Origin: an uncultured Lachnospiraceae bacterium
Lineage (GTDB): Bacteria; Bacillota; Clostridia; Lachnospirales; Lachnospiraceae
Direction of reading: 5' to 3'
DNA length: 33,777 nt
NCBI GenBank assembly: GCA_910586025.1
Contig: CAJUIO010000021.1
Span: forward strand, 1 to 33,777
Below are positions 8,659 through 16,852 of this stretch, piece after piece. Every line of letters begins with the position of its first letter. Within the stretch, counting starts at the first letter, position 1. Position numbers and translations under genes: made by a program. Below the pieces are notes generated by a model that was given only the letters and a program-made list of their open reading frames with translations, made no database searches and was not told where the DNA came from.

Positions 8659-9774
8659 ATGAAAGAGCTGAACATCGGACGCATTCTGACGGAAAACCGC
8701 CGCAGGCGGGGCATCACGCAGGATGAGCTGGCGGAATATATGGGCGTTTCCAAAGCCTCCGTCTCCAAGTGGGAAACCGCTGCCACTTATCCGGATATTA
8801 CCATGCTGCCCAGACTTGCGACCTATTTTAATATCAGCATTGACGAGCTCATAGGCTATGAGCCCCAGATGACAAGGGAGGACATCCGCAGTCTGTACCG
8901 GAAGATATCCCGGGATTTTTCGGAGAAGCCCTTTGACCAGGTTATGGAGCATTGCCGCGAGATCTCAAAAAAGTATTTTTCCTGTACCCCGCTCCTTTTT
9001 CAGATGGGCTGCCTGTATGTAAACCACTGCGCACTGGCAGGCTCGCCGGAGGAGATCATGCGGATCCTTGAGGAGGCCGCCGAACTGTTTGTACGCATCA
9101 GGAAGGAAAGCCAGGACGCACAGCTGGTTTCCCAGGCACTGAATATGGAGGCCTTCTGCCTTCTGCGGCTGGGCAGGGCAAATGAAGTAATTGAGATGCT
9201 CACCCCCGCAATCCGCCTCAGAACGGCCCCGGAGCCGCTGCTCTCCTCCGCACATTGTATGACAGGGAATGCCAGGGAGGCCGGAAGGATTCTGCAGGCA
9301 GGAATGTATCAGACCGTCATCGAGCTGCTCAACCTTCTCCTTGCCTATATCCCCCTGTGCCGGGAGAACGACAGGACTTTTGAACAGACCTTCGATCGCA
9401 TCCTTGACCTGATCGCATCCTTCCGGATGGAGGCTCTGCACCCGGGCATTATTCTCACCGCATATATTTCCCTTGCTCAGGAATCTGTATCACGGGAAGA
9501 AAATGAAAAGGCTCTGGATCTGCTCGAACGCTATGCCGAACTGGCAGCCTCGGGTATCTATCCCCTTTATCTGCACGGAGATTCCTACTTTGATCTTCTC
9601 GACGAGTGGCTGGAAGAAAACTGCGCCCTCGGAGGAGATCTTCCAAGAACGCAGGCCGCAGTGCAAAAGGACATCGTCCGGGCGGTGACAGAGAATCCCG
9701 CATTCGCCCCTCTTGGCGGCAGCATAAGATATAAAAGCATACTCCAAAGACTGGAAAGAGAGGTATTATCATGA
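8659..9774 (+). CDS. XRE-family transcriptional regulator with TPR-like sensor region
   Basis: The 371-residue product opens with a Cro/C1-type helix-turn-helix at about residues 6-60 (GRILTENRRRRGITQDELAEYMGVSKASVSKWE, given here only as its family pattern: TQDELAEYMGVSKASVSKWE). The remaining 300 or so residues are a helical repeat region rich in Leu, Ala and Glu, resembling TPR-containing regulators that sense peptides or partner proteins. No membrane segment is visible. The stop overlaps the ATG of the next gene (ATGA), so it is cotranscribed and coupled with an ABC transporter that it probably regulates. The start has GGAAGGAG 10 nt upstream. The inducing signal is unknown; export of a peptide or drug would fit. 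Confidence 0.88.
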   Translation: MKELNIGRILTENRRRRGITQDELAEYMGVSKASVSKWETAATYPDITMLPRLATYFNISIDELIGYEPQMTREDIRSLYRKISRDFSEKPFDQVMEHCREISKKYFSCTPLLFQMGCLYVNHCALAGSPEEIMRILEEAAELFVRIRKESQDAQLVSQALNMEAFCLLRLGRANEVIEMLTPAIRLRTAPEPLLSSAHCMTGNAREAGRILQAGMYQTVIELLNLLLAYIPLCRENDRTFEQTFDRILDLIASFRMEALHPGIILTAYISLAQESVSREENEKALDLLERYAELAASGIYPLYLHGDSYFDLLDEWLEENCALGGDLPRTQAAVQKDIVRAVTENPAFAPLGGSIRYKSILQRLEREVLS

Positions 9775-10679
9775 ACGCCGTGACTTTAGAGAATTTGTCC
9801 AAAACCTATGACAGCGGAAAAAAAGCCGTGGACTGCGTGTCCCTTCGCCTGGAACGCGGCCAGATATTCGGATTTCTGGGACCGAACGGCGCCGGAAAGA
9901 CCACCACGGTAAAGCTGCTCAACGGAATGCTCTCCCCCACCAAGGGACGCTGCCTCGTATTTGATATGGACCCTTGTGAAAACCCGGAAAAAGTACACGC
10001 CGTCTCCGGCGTTGTCACCGAGCACGCCCAGATGTATAACAATCTGACGGGAATCCAGAATCTCGCATTTTACGGCTCCCTGTTCGGATTAAGCGAAAAG
10101 GAGAGTATTGTGCAAGGCTGCGCCCTCCTTGAGCAATTGGAGCTGTCAGAAGCAAAGGACCAGAAGCTATCCTCCTATTCCACGGGTATGCGCCAGCGTC
10201 TCTCTCTTGCAAGAGCCCTGATCCATGAGCCCAAAATCCTCTTTCTGGATGAGCCCACCTCCGGTCTTGACCCTGAGAGCGCGCAGAATGTACATTCCAT
10301 GATACGCCACCTGGCGCAGGAAAAAGGCATCACTGTCTTTCTGTGCACCCACCAGCTCCGCTATGCCCAGGAGATCTGCACACGGTACGGGCTCATGGAG
10401 GAAGGACGGCTGCTTGCGGAGGGAACGCTGGATATGCTCCGCAGAGAAATCAATTCCGATCTCACCGTGACGCTGCAGGCCAAAAATATCCCCGACAATC
10501 TTCCCTGCCGGAGACTGGATGAGCTTACCTGCGAGATCACCGTCTCTTCGCAGGAGGAGATCCCCGGAATTGTCCGCACCGTCACGCAGGCGGGAGGCGA
10601 TATCTATCACGTGTCCGCCAGGCTTCCCTCGCTGGAAGACATTTATTTTACCCTCACCGGAAAGAAGGAGGAGAAATGA
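9771..10679 (+). CDS. ABC transporter ATP-binding protein (ABC-2 exporter type)
   Basis: The 302-residue protein is a complete nucleotide-binding subunit: Walker A GPNGAGKT (37-44), a signature region written YSTGM (136-140), Walker B ILFLDE with catalytic E161, and the switch histidine H194 in CTHQ. The C-terminal segment of about 80 residues (after residue 225) is the extension common in CcmA/YhaQ-like exporter ATPases. It powers the permease encoded next door, whose start overlaps its stop by 4 nt. The pairing with an XRE regulator resembles clostridial operons for efflux of antimicrobial peptides or other toxic compounds. The actual cargo cannot be read from the sequence. Confidence 0.95.
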   Translation: MNAVTLENLSKTYDSGKKAVDCVSLRLERGQIFGFLGPNGAGKTTTVKLLNGMLSPTKGRCLVFDMDPCENPEKVHAVSGVVTEHAQMYNNLTGIQNLAFYGSLFGLSEKESIVQGCALLEQLELSEAKDQKLSSYSTGMRQRLSLARALIHEPKILFLDEPTSGLDPESAQNVHSMIRHLAQEKGITVFLCTHQLRYAQEICTRYGLMEEGRLLAEGTLDMLRREINSDLTVTLQAKNIPDNLPCRRLDELTCEITVSSQEEIPGIVRTVTQAGGDIYHVSARLPSLEDIYFTLTGKKEEK

Positions 10680-11470
10680 GTATAAAAATGAAAAATCAGA
10701 TGAAAGCCATTATCAAAAAGGATCTGAGGGGGATCACCTCCAACCACAGGATGTTTGTGACACTGCTCGTCGTCCCCCTTGTGCTGACCATATTCGTACC
10801 CACCATCTTCCTGCTGGCTATACGCTTTGCGCCCGCGGAAGCTTCCGATCTCCAGTCCCTGCTGGAAATGCTTCCCAAGGAGCCTGGCGGCGATCTCTCA
10901 AAGGATCTGGCAGGCCTGTTGCTGAACTATATGCTTCCCGCATTTTTCCTGCTCATCCCCATCATGGCCTCATCAGTGACGGCCGCTTCCTCCTTTGTCG
11001 GGGAAAAAGAAAAGCAGACCCTGGAGACGCTTCTTTACTCTCCCCTGTCTCTGAGACAGATCTTCCGCTCCAAGGTGCTGGCATCCTTCCTGCTTGGCAT
11101 GTCCATCTGTCTGGCATCCTTTGCGGCAATGCTGCTGGTTCTCGAGACGGAAGCCTTACTGCTGCTGGGCTCCCTGATCCTGCCGGACATCAAATGGGCC
11201 CTGATCCTGCTGCTGGTATCTCCCTCTGTCTCCATGATCGCCATCACGCTGATTGTCAGGGTGTCCGCCAAAGCGCAGAGTGTGGAGGACGCACAGCAGA
11301 GCGCTGTTTTCCTGATACTCCCCATACTTTTTATGCTTGCAGGACAGTTCACCGGCGTTTTTCTGATCAGCTCCCTCCTGCTTCTTGCCCTGGGAACGCT
11401 TTGCGCCGTGCTGGCCTTTATTCTCCTCAAAAAATGCATGGGCAACTTCCGCTATGAGAATCTGCTGTGA
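10676..11470 (+). CDS. ABC-2 type transporter permease
   Basis: The 264-residue hydrophobic protein has about six membrane segments: one near residues 27-48, then a soluble loop containing LEMLPKEPGGDLSKDL, then five more from about residue 83 to the end. The motif GEKEKQTLETLLYSPLS after the second helix is characteristic of ABC-2 permeases of the NatB/YhaP group. It overlaps the ATPase gene by 4 nt (ATGA). It should form a dimeric channel with that ATPase and export an unknown substrate. It is the last gene of the operon; a hairpin terminator follows. Confidence 0.92.
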   Translation: MSIKMKNQMKAIIKKDLRGITSNHRMFVTLLVVPLVLTIFVPTIFLLAIRFAPAEASDLQSLLEMLPKEPGGDLSKDLAGLLLNYMLPAFFLLIPIMASSVTAASSFVGEKEKQTLETLLYSPLSLRQIFRSKVLASFLLGMSICLASFAAMLLVLETEALLLLGSLILPDIKWALILLLVSPSVSMIAITLIVRVSAKAQSVEDAQQSAVFLILPILFMLAGQFTGVFLISSLLLLALGTLCAVLAFILLKKCMGNFRYENLL

Positions 11471-11486
11471 AGCTCTGACATGTGAC

Positions 11487-11548
11487 TTTGCCGCTTCCGT
11501 GATTATTTCAGGAAGCGGCAAAAATCGGAAGCCTGTCCGGCTTCTTTT
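11487..11548. terminator. Terminator region between converging operons
   Basis: Two hairpins lie between the permease stop and the HAD gene stop. The first pairs TTTGCCGCTTCC (11487-11498) with GGAAGCGGCAAA (11511-11522), a perfect 12-bp stem. The second pairs GAAGCC (11528-11533) with GGCTTC (11539-11544). It is followed by TTTT on the plus strand and, read the other way, by CGATTTTT, so it can act in both directions. Confidence 0.65.
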
Positions 11549-11559
11549 GCCGGCTCTTA

Positions 11560-12336
11560 CTATATCAGTCCATGTCCCACACAATAATGATAAATCCCGT
11601 CCTCCGCAACATGCCCGCACACGTCATCCGCCACGGCTTTGAGCCGATCCGATCCATTTGCCATGGCCACACCCGTACCGACGCTCTGCAGCATCTCAAT
11701 ATCGTTATTTCCGTCTCCAAACGCAATCGCTTCTGATTTATCAAGGTTATAATATTCCAGTATTTTCTCGATGCCTTTTCCCTTCCCGCCGTCAGACGGA
11801 ATAATATCGACAGCCCTGTCCCACCAGGCGGTGATCCTGGCAGAGCCGATATCCTTCATCATATGTGCGTACTCTGATTCATAACAGCCCATCATCACCT
11901 GAAAAACCTCTTCCCGGGCCAGCATGTCAAAATCATCGGCAATTTCCACTTTGAGCTTTGCGATCGCATAGTAATCTATCAGATCCCGGTCTGCTCCATT
12001 CGCCGCCAGCCGGTTCTTTGTCGCGATAGATACCGGTCTGCCGATCTCACCCGCATTTTCAATCAGCCGCTTAACATCTTCTGACGCGAGAGGATTGCTG
12101 AAAATAGTTTGTTCAGAATTAAAGCAATAGGAACCGTTAAAGGTCAGAAAAGCGTCAAATTCGATTTCCCCAAAATGAGGCAGTGTCATGGGAGCCCTTC
12201 CGGTAGCGGGACAGAGAATAATCCCTCTCCGCTTCAGGCGCGTTAAAGTCTCCAGCATTTTTTCGGAAATCTCTTTCCTATCCAGATCAATCAAGGTTCC
12301 GTCAATGTCAAAAAACGCAATCTTTATTTCCTTCAT
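11560..12336 (-). CDS. Cof-type HAD-superfamily phosphatase
   Basis: The 258-residue length and motifs fit the Cof/YkrA group of HAD hydrolases: motif I DIDGTLID (D10 nucleophile, D12), motif II PATGRAP (T45), motif III lysine near GGKGKG (about K185-K187), and motif IV FGDGNND (D208, D212). An alpha/beta C2 cap lies between motifs II and III. These enzymes dephosphorylate sugar phosphates or cofactors such as flavin mononucleotide or pyridoxal phosphate. The start has GGGAGG upstream. It lies 17 nt after the EutH-like gene and is probably the last gene of the long minus-strand run. The physiological substrate is not evident. Confidence 0.93.
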   Translation of the reverse strand: MKEIKIAFFDIDGTLIDLDRKEISEKMLETLTRLKRRGIILCPATGRAPMTLPHFGEIEFDAFLTFNGSYCFNSEQTIFSNPLASEDVKRLIENAGEIGRPVSIATKNRLAANGADRDLIDYYAIAKLKVEIADDFDMLAREEVFQVMMGCYESEYAHMMKDIGSARITAWWDRAVDIIPSDGGKGKGIEKILEYYNLDKSEAIAFGDGNNDIEMLQSVGTGVAMANGSDRLKAVADDVCGHVAEDGIYHYCVGHGLI

Positions 12337-12353
12337 TCTCTATCCTCCCGCCT

Positions 12354-13430
12354 CTATTCCTGCATTTTGCGTCCCGCCGGTATCAGCAGCGCCAGCAAAA
12401 AGGCCGCAAAGCCCCCGCAAAGCTTCGCGCCGATCAGCGCCCCTGCAAGCTCCGGCTCCGTGCTCACCGTAAAGCCGATATGAGCCGCCAGCAGGCTCGC
12501 CCCGCTCACAAGGAAAGCCGAATTTGCCACCTTTCCCCTCTCGTCCATATCCTGAAACAGGGCAAGTCCGGGAATAACGCTGACAGCCCCCACCAGAAGG
12601 CCCGTCATTCCCGCCGGATTTATCCCGATCCTTTTTCCCAGAATGAAAAAGGGCTTTTTCAGTATGCGCTTTAAAAATTCCGCTGCCGGAAGGCTCCCCA
12701 GCATCACGATTCCTATAGAGGACACCACCTCCATGGCATCCTCAAGGGGTGCCATTCCCTTGACCGGATTGAAGCCGCACATGAATTCTACCGCCCCCAG
12801 AACAAGCCCTCCCGTGATCACGCAGCGGATCCCTCCGGCAAAGAGCTCGAAGCCCCGGATCATCCTCTCCGGAATCCTCCAAAGACCCAGAAGGAGCAGA
12901 AGGGAGAGTGCGATCACCGGAAGATTCTGCCGAAGGCTCTCCCACGCAGAAATGCCGGAAAGCACTCCCCCTACAAGAAGTCCCACCGGCATGGTCACAA
13001 GTCCCAGCATAATTCCCTTTGCAAAATAACCTCTGTCCTCTTTCGCTATAATTCCCATCCCGACCGGAATGGTAAATACCACCGTACAGCCGAAAATGGA
13101 AGCCGCCACGATCCCCGCATAGCTTCCGATCCGGGGATCGCGCGCCAGCTCCCCGGCCAGCTGATAGCCTCCCATGTCAATGGCGAGAATACTGCCGAAC
13201 ATGCCGGGATCCGCTCCGATCAGTTCATAAAAGGGAATAATGACCCTCCCCAGAACCCCTGAGAGCACCGGCGCAAGACACATCATTCCCGCCATGGATA
13301 AGGCGGTGGGGCCAAGGAACAGAAATCCCTCCTCGAATCTGGCTCCGTATCCTCTTTTATTTCCCAGTATCCTGTCAATGCCGCCTGCCACAGCCCCCGC
13401 CGCCATAATCATCATAAGCACCCGGTTCAT
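12354..13430 (-). CDS. eutH: EutH-like ethanolamine/amine transporter
   Basis: The predicted 358-residue membrane protein has about ten helices and matches EutH along its length. The diagnostic opening is AGAVAGGIDRILGNKRGYG, followed by FEEGFLFLGPTALSMAG and GGYQLAGELA. EutH facilitates ethanolamine entry at low external concentration. I chose the ATG at 13430 because EutH homologs begin right before this MNRVLMMIMAAGAV segment. A TTG 75 nt further upstream, overlapping the M24 stop, would add 25 non-conserved residues. The gene stands apart from any eut lyase or microcompartment genes in this window. It instead follows two M24 hydrolase genes, so its amine may be one released by those enzymes. 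That link is inference. Confidence 0.85.
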   Translation of the reverse strand: MNRVLMMIMAAGAVAGGIDRILGNKRGYGARFEEGFLFLGPTALSMAGMMCLAPVLSGVLGRVIIPFYELIGADPGMFGSILAIDMGGYQLAGELARDPRIGSYAGIVAASIFGCTVVFTIPVGMGIIAKEDRGYFAKGIMLGLVTMPVGLLVGGVLSGISAWESLRQNLPVIALSLLLLLGLWRIPERMIRGFELFAGGIRCVITGGLVLGAVEFMCGFNPVKGMAPLEDAMEVVSSIGIVMLGSLPAAEFLKRILKKPFFILGKRIGINPAGMTGLLVGAVSVIPGLALFQDMDERGKVANSAFLVSGASLLAAHIGFTVSTEPELAGALIGAKLCGGFAAFLLALLIPAGRKMQE

Positions 13431-13501
13431 TTTTATACCATGCCTTTCCCGTATGAGCCCTTCCCGTGCGGGAGCAGGCCCAAATACGCAGATTGGAAGC
13501 T

Positions 13502-14632
13502 TCAATTTTCAATCTCAGCCTCCATAAGGGCCTCGATTTCTTCCACTGTCTTCGGAATTCCGGCGGTAAGCACCTCACAGCCGTTTTCTGTCACAAGAAG
13601 CGTGTCCTCAATGCGGATCCCTATGCCCTCCTCCGGAAAATACAGCCCCGGTTCCAGGGTGAAAACCATATTCTCCTCCAGCCGGTTCTTCGGGCTCTCT
13701 CCCACATCGTGAGTATACAGTCCGATAAAATGTCCCGAGCCGTGAAGATAATATCGGTCAATCTCCTCTTCTCTCCGGATCATTCCGATCCGGACAAGCT
13801 CCCGTGCCATCACCTGCCTGCTGATCTTCTGCAGATCATCCTTGATCTGACCGGGATATGCCGCCTCTATAGCCGCCTGAAGTCCTTTCAGCACAATCTC
13901 ATAGAGCCGGCGCTGCCTTTCGGTAAATTTTCCGTTTACCGGGAAGGTTCTCGACACATCCGCACAGTAGTAGCCGCTTCTCGCTCCCAGATCAAACAAA
14001 ACCAGATCTCCGTCCTCTGCCACGTCCGTGTTGGCCTCATAATGCAGAATACAGGCATTCTTCCCGGCTGCGGCCACCGTCGCGAAGGCATGGCCGCAGC
14101 CCCTGGTCTTTACGATAAAGTCAAAGTAAGCCTCCATCTGGCTCTCTGTCATTCCGGGCCGGATATTCCTTGCCATATAGTTTACAGCCGAAACCGTGAC
14201 AGCGCAAGCCCTTCTGTGCTCCTCCATCCGCTTTTCTTCCAGATCAAGCCACAGGGTATTGATTTTCGCGCGGCCCATAATTCCGCACACGGCCTCGTCC
14301 ATCTCGTCCAGATAGCCCACCTGTACGATTCCGTATTTCTCTCCGGCTTCCTCCGGTCGAAGCCTCCTGCCCTCGTATACCTCCGCCTTCTCGTCCGTAC
14401 GGCGGATAAAAAGCGCTTCCCTTGTTTTCCCCTCAAAGCGGTAGGCAAGATATACCGCCTCCGGTTCCTCGCAGCCAGTCAAATAGTAAAAATTCCTGTA
14501 AACCGAAAAGGGATAATACTCGTCCCCCGCCTTCCGTTTTTGTTTTCCGGCAAACATCACCGCCATCTGCTTATCCAGCAAAATCTCATGATACAGCGCT
14601 CTCCTGGAGCCGTGAAACTCTCTGCTCAGCAC
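13502..14632 (-). CDS. M24-family aminopeptidase P-like enzyme
   Basis: The 376-residue protein has an N-terminal creatinase/aminopeptidase-P domain (about 1-130) and a C-terminal pita-bread catalytic domain. All five metal ligands of the M24 family are present: D214 in FDLGA, D225 in ADVSRTF, H301 in HGSGHFIG, E327 in LEPGLY and E342 in GIRIEDT. H308 (HDVG) is also kept. Such enzymes remove an N-terminal residue before proline, but the fold also includes creatinase, so a C-N hydrolase acting on another small molecule is possible. The start is a GTG preceded by GGGGAGGGGAG. It lies 30 nt after a paralogous gene and ahead of the EutH-like gene in one operon. It has no secretion signal. Confidence 0.9.
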   Translation of the reverse strand: MLSREFHGSRRALYHEILLDKQMAVMFAGKQKRKAGDEYYPFSVYRNFYYLTGCEEPEAVYLAYRFEGKTREALFIRRTDEKAEVYEGRRLRPEEAGEKYGIVQVGYLDEMDEAVCGIMGRAKINTLWLDLEEKRMEEHRRACAVTVSAVNYMARNIRPGMTESQMEAYFDFIVKTRGCGHAFATVAAAGKNACILHYEANTDVAEDGDLVLFDLGARSGYYCADVSRTFPVNGKFTERQRRLYEIVLKGLQAAIEAAYPGQIKDDLQKISRQVMARELVRIGMIRREEEIDRYYLHGSGHFIGLYTHDVGESPKNRLEENMVFTLEPGLYFPEEGIGIRIEDTLLVTENGCEVLTAGIPKTVEEIEALMEAEIEN

Positions 14633-14662
14633 CGCTCTCCCCTCCCCTCACCCTGATGTGTG

Positions 14663-15916
14663 TCAGCAAAATCCCTTCTGCATGGTATCCTCGATTTCCT
14701 CAATCGTCCTCGGGGTAATGGCTGAAAGGTTCTCGCAGCCCTCCTGCGTCACCAGGCAGTTGTCCTCCAGACGGAAGCCTATTCCCCATTCCTCGTGATA
14801 AATTCCGATATCCACACAGAACACCATACCGGGCGCAATCACCTCGGGTGTTCTTACCACGTCATGCACGTCATACCCCACATGGTGGGCGCCGCCGTGC
14901 CACATATAGGTTCCGATCTCGTCCTCACGCTCAAGAACCCCGGCATCCTTCAGCAGGGCACAGTTATACCGCCTTGCCTCCCCGTCCACGTCCGCCATCC
15001 TCATTCCCGGCTTTATGATCTCAAACATATGATTCGAGGTCTGCAGGGCACACTGATACAGAAGCCTCTGGCGCTCATTGTATTTCCCGTTACAGGGCCA
15101 TCCTCTCGACACGTCGTTCATCAGATTGTCATACCATGCTCCCACGTCGTTGAGCACCATGTCACCGTCCCCGGCCACTCCCTTATAACCATAATAGTGA
15201 ATGCAGAAATTATTTTTTCCCGCGGAAATAATCGAGGGGAAGGCCGGCCCCTGGGGACCGTGCTGCCCCAGCGCATAATCAAACTCCGCCTTGTACTGAT
15301 ACTCGTACATACCCGGGCGGGAGGCCTTCATCATTGCCACGATCCCGTCCCTTGTAATTTTCTCCGCCTCTCTCATGGCCTCGATCTCGCAGGGCTGTTT
15401 GATGGTGCGCAGATTTCTCACCAATATATTCGCATTTTCCACGGAAAGATACGGATATTCCCCGGAAGCCTTCTCCAAAAGGAAATGCGAAGCCCTGTTC
15501 TGGTCCGCAGGATCCGCCTTGTAAAGATCCAGATAGAGATACTCATAGTTGCCGCCAACGGCCATCGTATGGAAGTCCTTCCGAAAGGCATCCACAAACG
15601 CCACATCCTCAATTCCCGAAACCTCAGCCGCTTTTGCAGGCTTGATTCGTTCTCCCGTCCAGCGCTCCGCCATCAGATCCGGCGGCAGAATATACACGCG
15701 CTCTCCCGAAGTGCCAGCCCCGTCCTTCCAGATAAGGAGTACGGACTCCTTTCCGGAAAGCCCGGTCAAATATACAAAGTTACGTTCCGCATAGAAGGGA
15801 TAATATTCGTCGTTGGTCTTGCGCAGCTCCGTCCCGGAGAATAAAACCAGAAGGGAATTCTCCTTCATCTGCCGCAGCAGCCGCTCCCTGTTTCCCTTAA
15901 AATACTCTTTCTTCAT
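14663..15916 (-). CDS. M24-family aminopeptidase P-like enzyme with one altered metal ligand
   Basis: The 417-residue protein is a paralog of the next gene, with the same two-domain plan. D257 (NDVGA), D268 (NDVSR), H344 (HGGAHHVG) and E384 (FRLEDN) fit the metal site. The ligand that is normally glutamate in an EPG motif is aspartate, D369 in FCVDIGIY. The proline that usually follows is missing too. Aspartate may still bind metal, but this suggests a diverged reaction or substrate. The start ATG has AAAGGAG upstream. The gene follows the sugar permease genes by 25 nt and precedes the canonical paralog. Whether the two act as a hetero-oligomer or on different substrates is open. Confidence 0.88.
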   Translation of the reverse strand: MKKEYFKGNRERLLRQMKENSLLVLFSGTELRKTNDEYYPFYAERNFVYLTGLSGKESVLLIWKDGAGTSGERVYILPPDLMAERWTGERIKPAKAAEVSGIEDVAFVDAFRKDFHTMAVGGNYEYLYLDLYKADPADQNRASHFLLEKASGEYPYLSVENANILVRNLRTIKQPCEIEAMREAEKITRDGIVAMMKASRPGMYEYQYKAEFDYALGQHGPQGPAFPSIISAGKNNFCIHYYGYKGVAGDGDMVLNDVGAWYDNLMNDVSRGWPCNGKYNERQRLLYQCALQTSNHMFEIIKPGMRMADVDGEARRYNCALLKDAGVLEREDEIGTYMWHGGAHHVGYDVHDVVRTPEVIAPGMVFCVDIGIYHEEWGIGFRLEDNCLVTQEGCENLSAITPRTIEEIEDTMQKGFC

Positions 15917-15941
15917 CTTTACAGACTCCTTTCATCTCGCA

Positions 15942-16841
15942 CTAAGCCTTAACCGCCCCGATCATAATTCCTTTCACAAAATATTTCTGCACAAAAGGGT
16001 AGACACAAATGATCGGTATGGTTGCCACCATCACTGCCGCCATCTGCACGCTCTTCTGTGTCACTCCGGACATCATCTGGGCCTTCTGGGCCAGAGAAGC
16101 CCCGTTGCTTCCCGAGGTCTGGAACTGGTTTAAAATCTCCACCAGAACAAGCTGCAAGGTTTTCAGATCCATGGAATTCGTATACAGCCTGGAATCAAAC
16201 CATGCGTTCCAGTGGCTGATGGAGGCGAACAGCACAATGGTCATGATGACCGGCTTTGCCAGGGGAAAGATGATCTGCGCATAAATCCGAAGATCGTTAG
16301 CTCCGTCCAGCTGCGCCGATTCCACCAGGCTCTCAGGGATTCCATACAGGTAGCTTCTGATCAGAATCATATAGTAGACATTCAGCATGGCCGGAAAAAT
16401 ATAGACTGCGAATTTATCCAGAAGCCCCAGGTTTTTGAGCTGCAAATAGTAGGGAACCATTCCTCCGCTGAAATACATGGTAAAGATAAACAGCAGCGTC
16501 CAGAATTTTCTTCCGATCAGCTTTTCCCTTGACAGAACGTATGCCAGCATGGATGTGTTGAGTACTACAAGCGGTGTTCCGATCAGCGTTCTTCCCAGAG
16601 TTACCATAATGGCATGGAGAAATTCCTTTCTCTGTAAAATCTGTTCATAATTTTCCAGGGTGAACATCCTGGGCCAGAAATAAAGCCCTCCCCGCAACGC
16701 ATCCTGTCCGTCGTTGACGGAGATGACGAAAATATTCCAGAAAGGATAAACACAAACAATACAAATAAATATTATAAACAAAACCCTGAATATGTCAAAA
16801 ATGAATTTCCCCGCGGTTCTCCTGCTTTTCCTCTTAACCAT
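15942..16841 (-). CDS. Carbohydrate ABC transporter permease, LplC/YtcP type
   Basis: The 299-residue inner-membrane permease has six predicted helices and the EAA loop that docks the ATPase, visible as ESAQLDGANDLRIYAQIIFP. The C-terminal ending YFVKGIMIGAVK is typical of the LplC/YtcP group, which imports complex saccharides. GGGAGG precedes the ATG, and the gene starts 11 nt after the stop of the partner permease. It should work with that permease, the upstream lipoprotein and an ATPase of the MsmX type encoded elsewhere, since none is present here. Confidence 0.95.
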   Translation of the reverse strand: MVKRKSRRTAGKFIFDIFRVLFIIFICIVCVYPFWNIFVISVNDGQDALRGGLYFWPRMFTLENYEQILQRKEFLHAIMVTLGRTLIGTPLVVLNTSMLAYVLSREKLIGRKFWTLLFIFTMYFSGGMVPYYLQLKNLGLLDKFAVYIFPAMLNVYYMILIRSYLYGIPESLVESAQLDGANDLRIYAQIIFPLAKPVIMTIVLFASISHWNAWFDSRLYTNSMDLKTLQLVLVEILNQFQTSGSNGASLAQKAQMMSGVTQKSVQMAAVMVATIPIICVYPFVQKYFVKGIMIGAVKA

Positions 16842-16852
16842 TTCGTACCTCC

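Noticed and set aside
10519..11457. Open frame of 312 codons overlapping the ABC ATPase and permease
   Set aside because: It is the alternative frame of two genes with clear ABC transporter motifs and lacks a start signal.
13431..13505. TTG start for EutH overlapping the M24 stop codon
   Set aside because: It would add 25 residues not found in EutH proteins, whose N-terminus matches the ATG at 13430.
13466..14656. Open frame of 396 codons on the plus strand opposite the first M24 gene
   Set aside because: It is antisense to an M24 gene with all five metal ligands and resembles no known protein.
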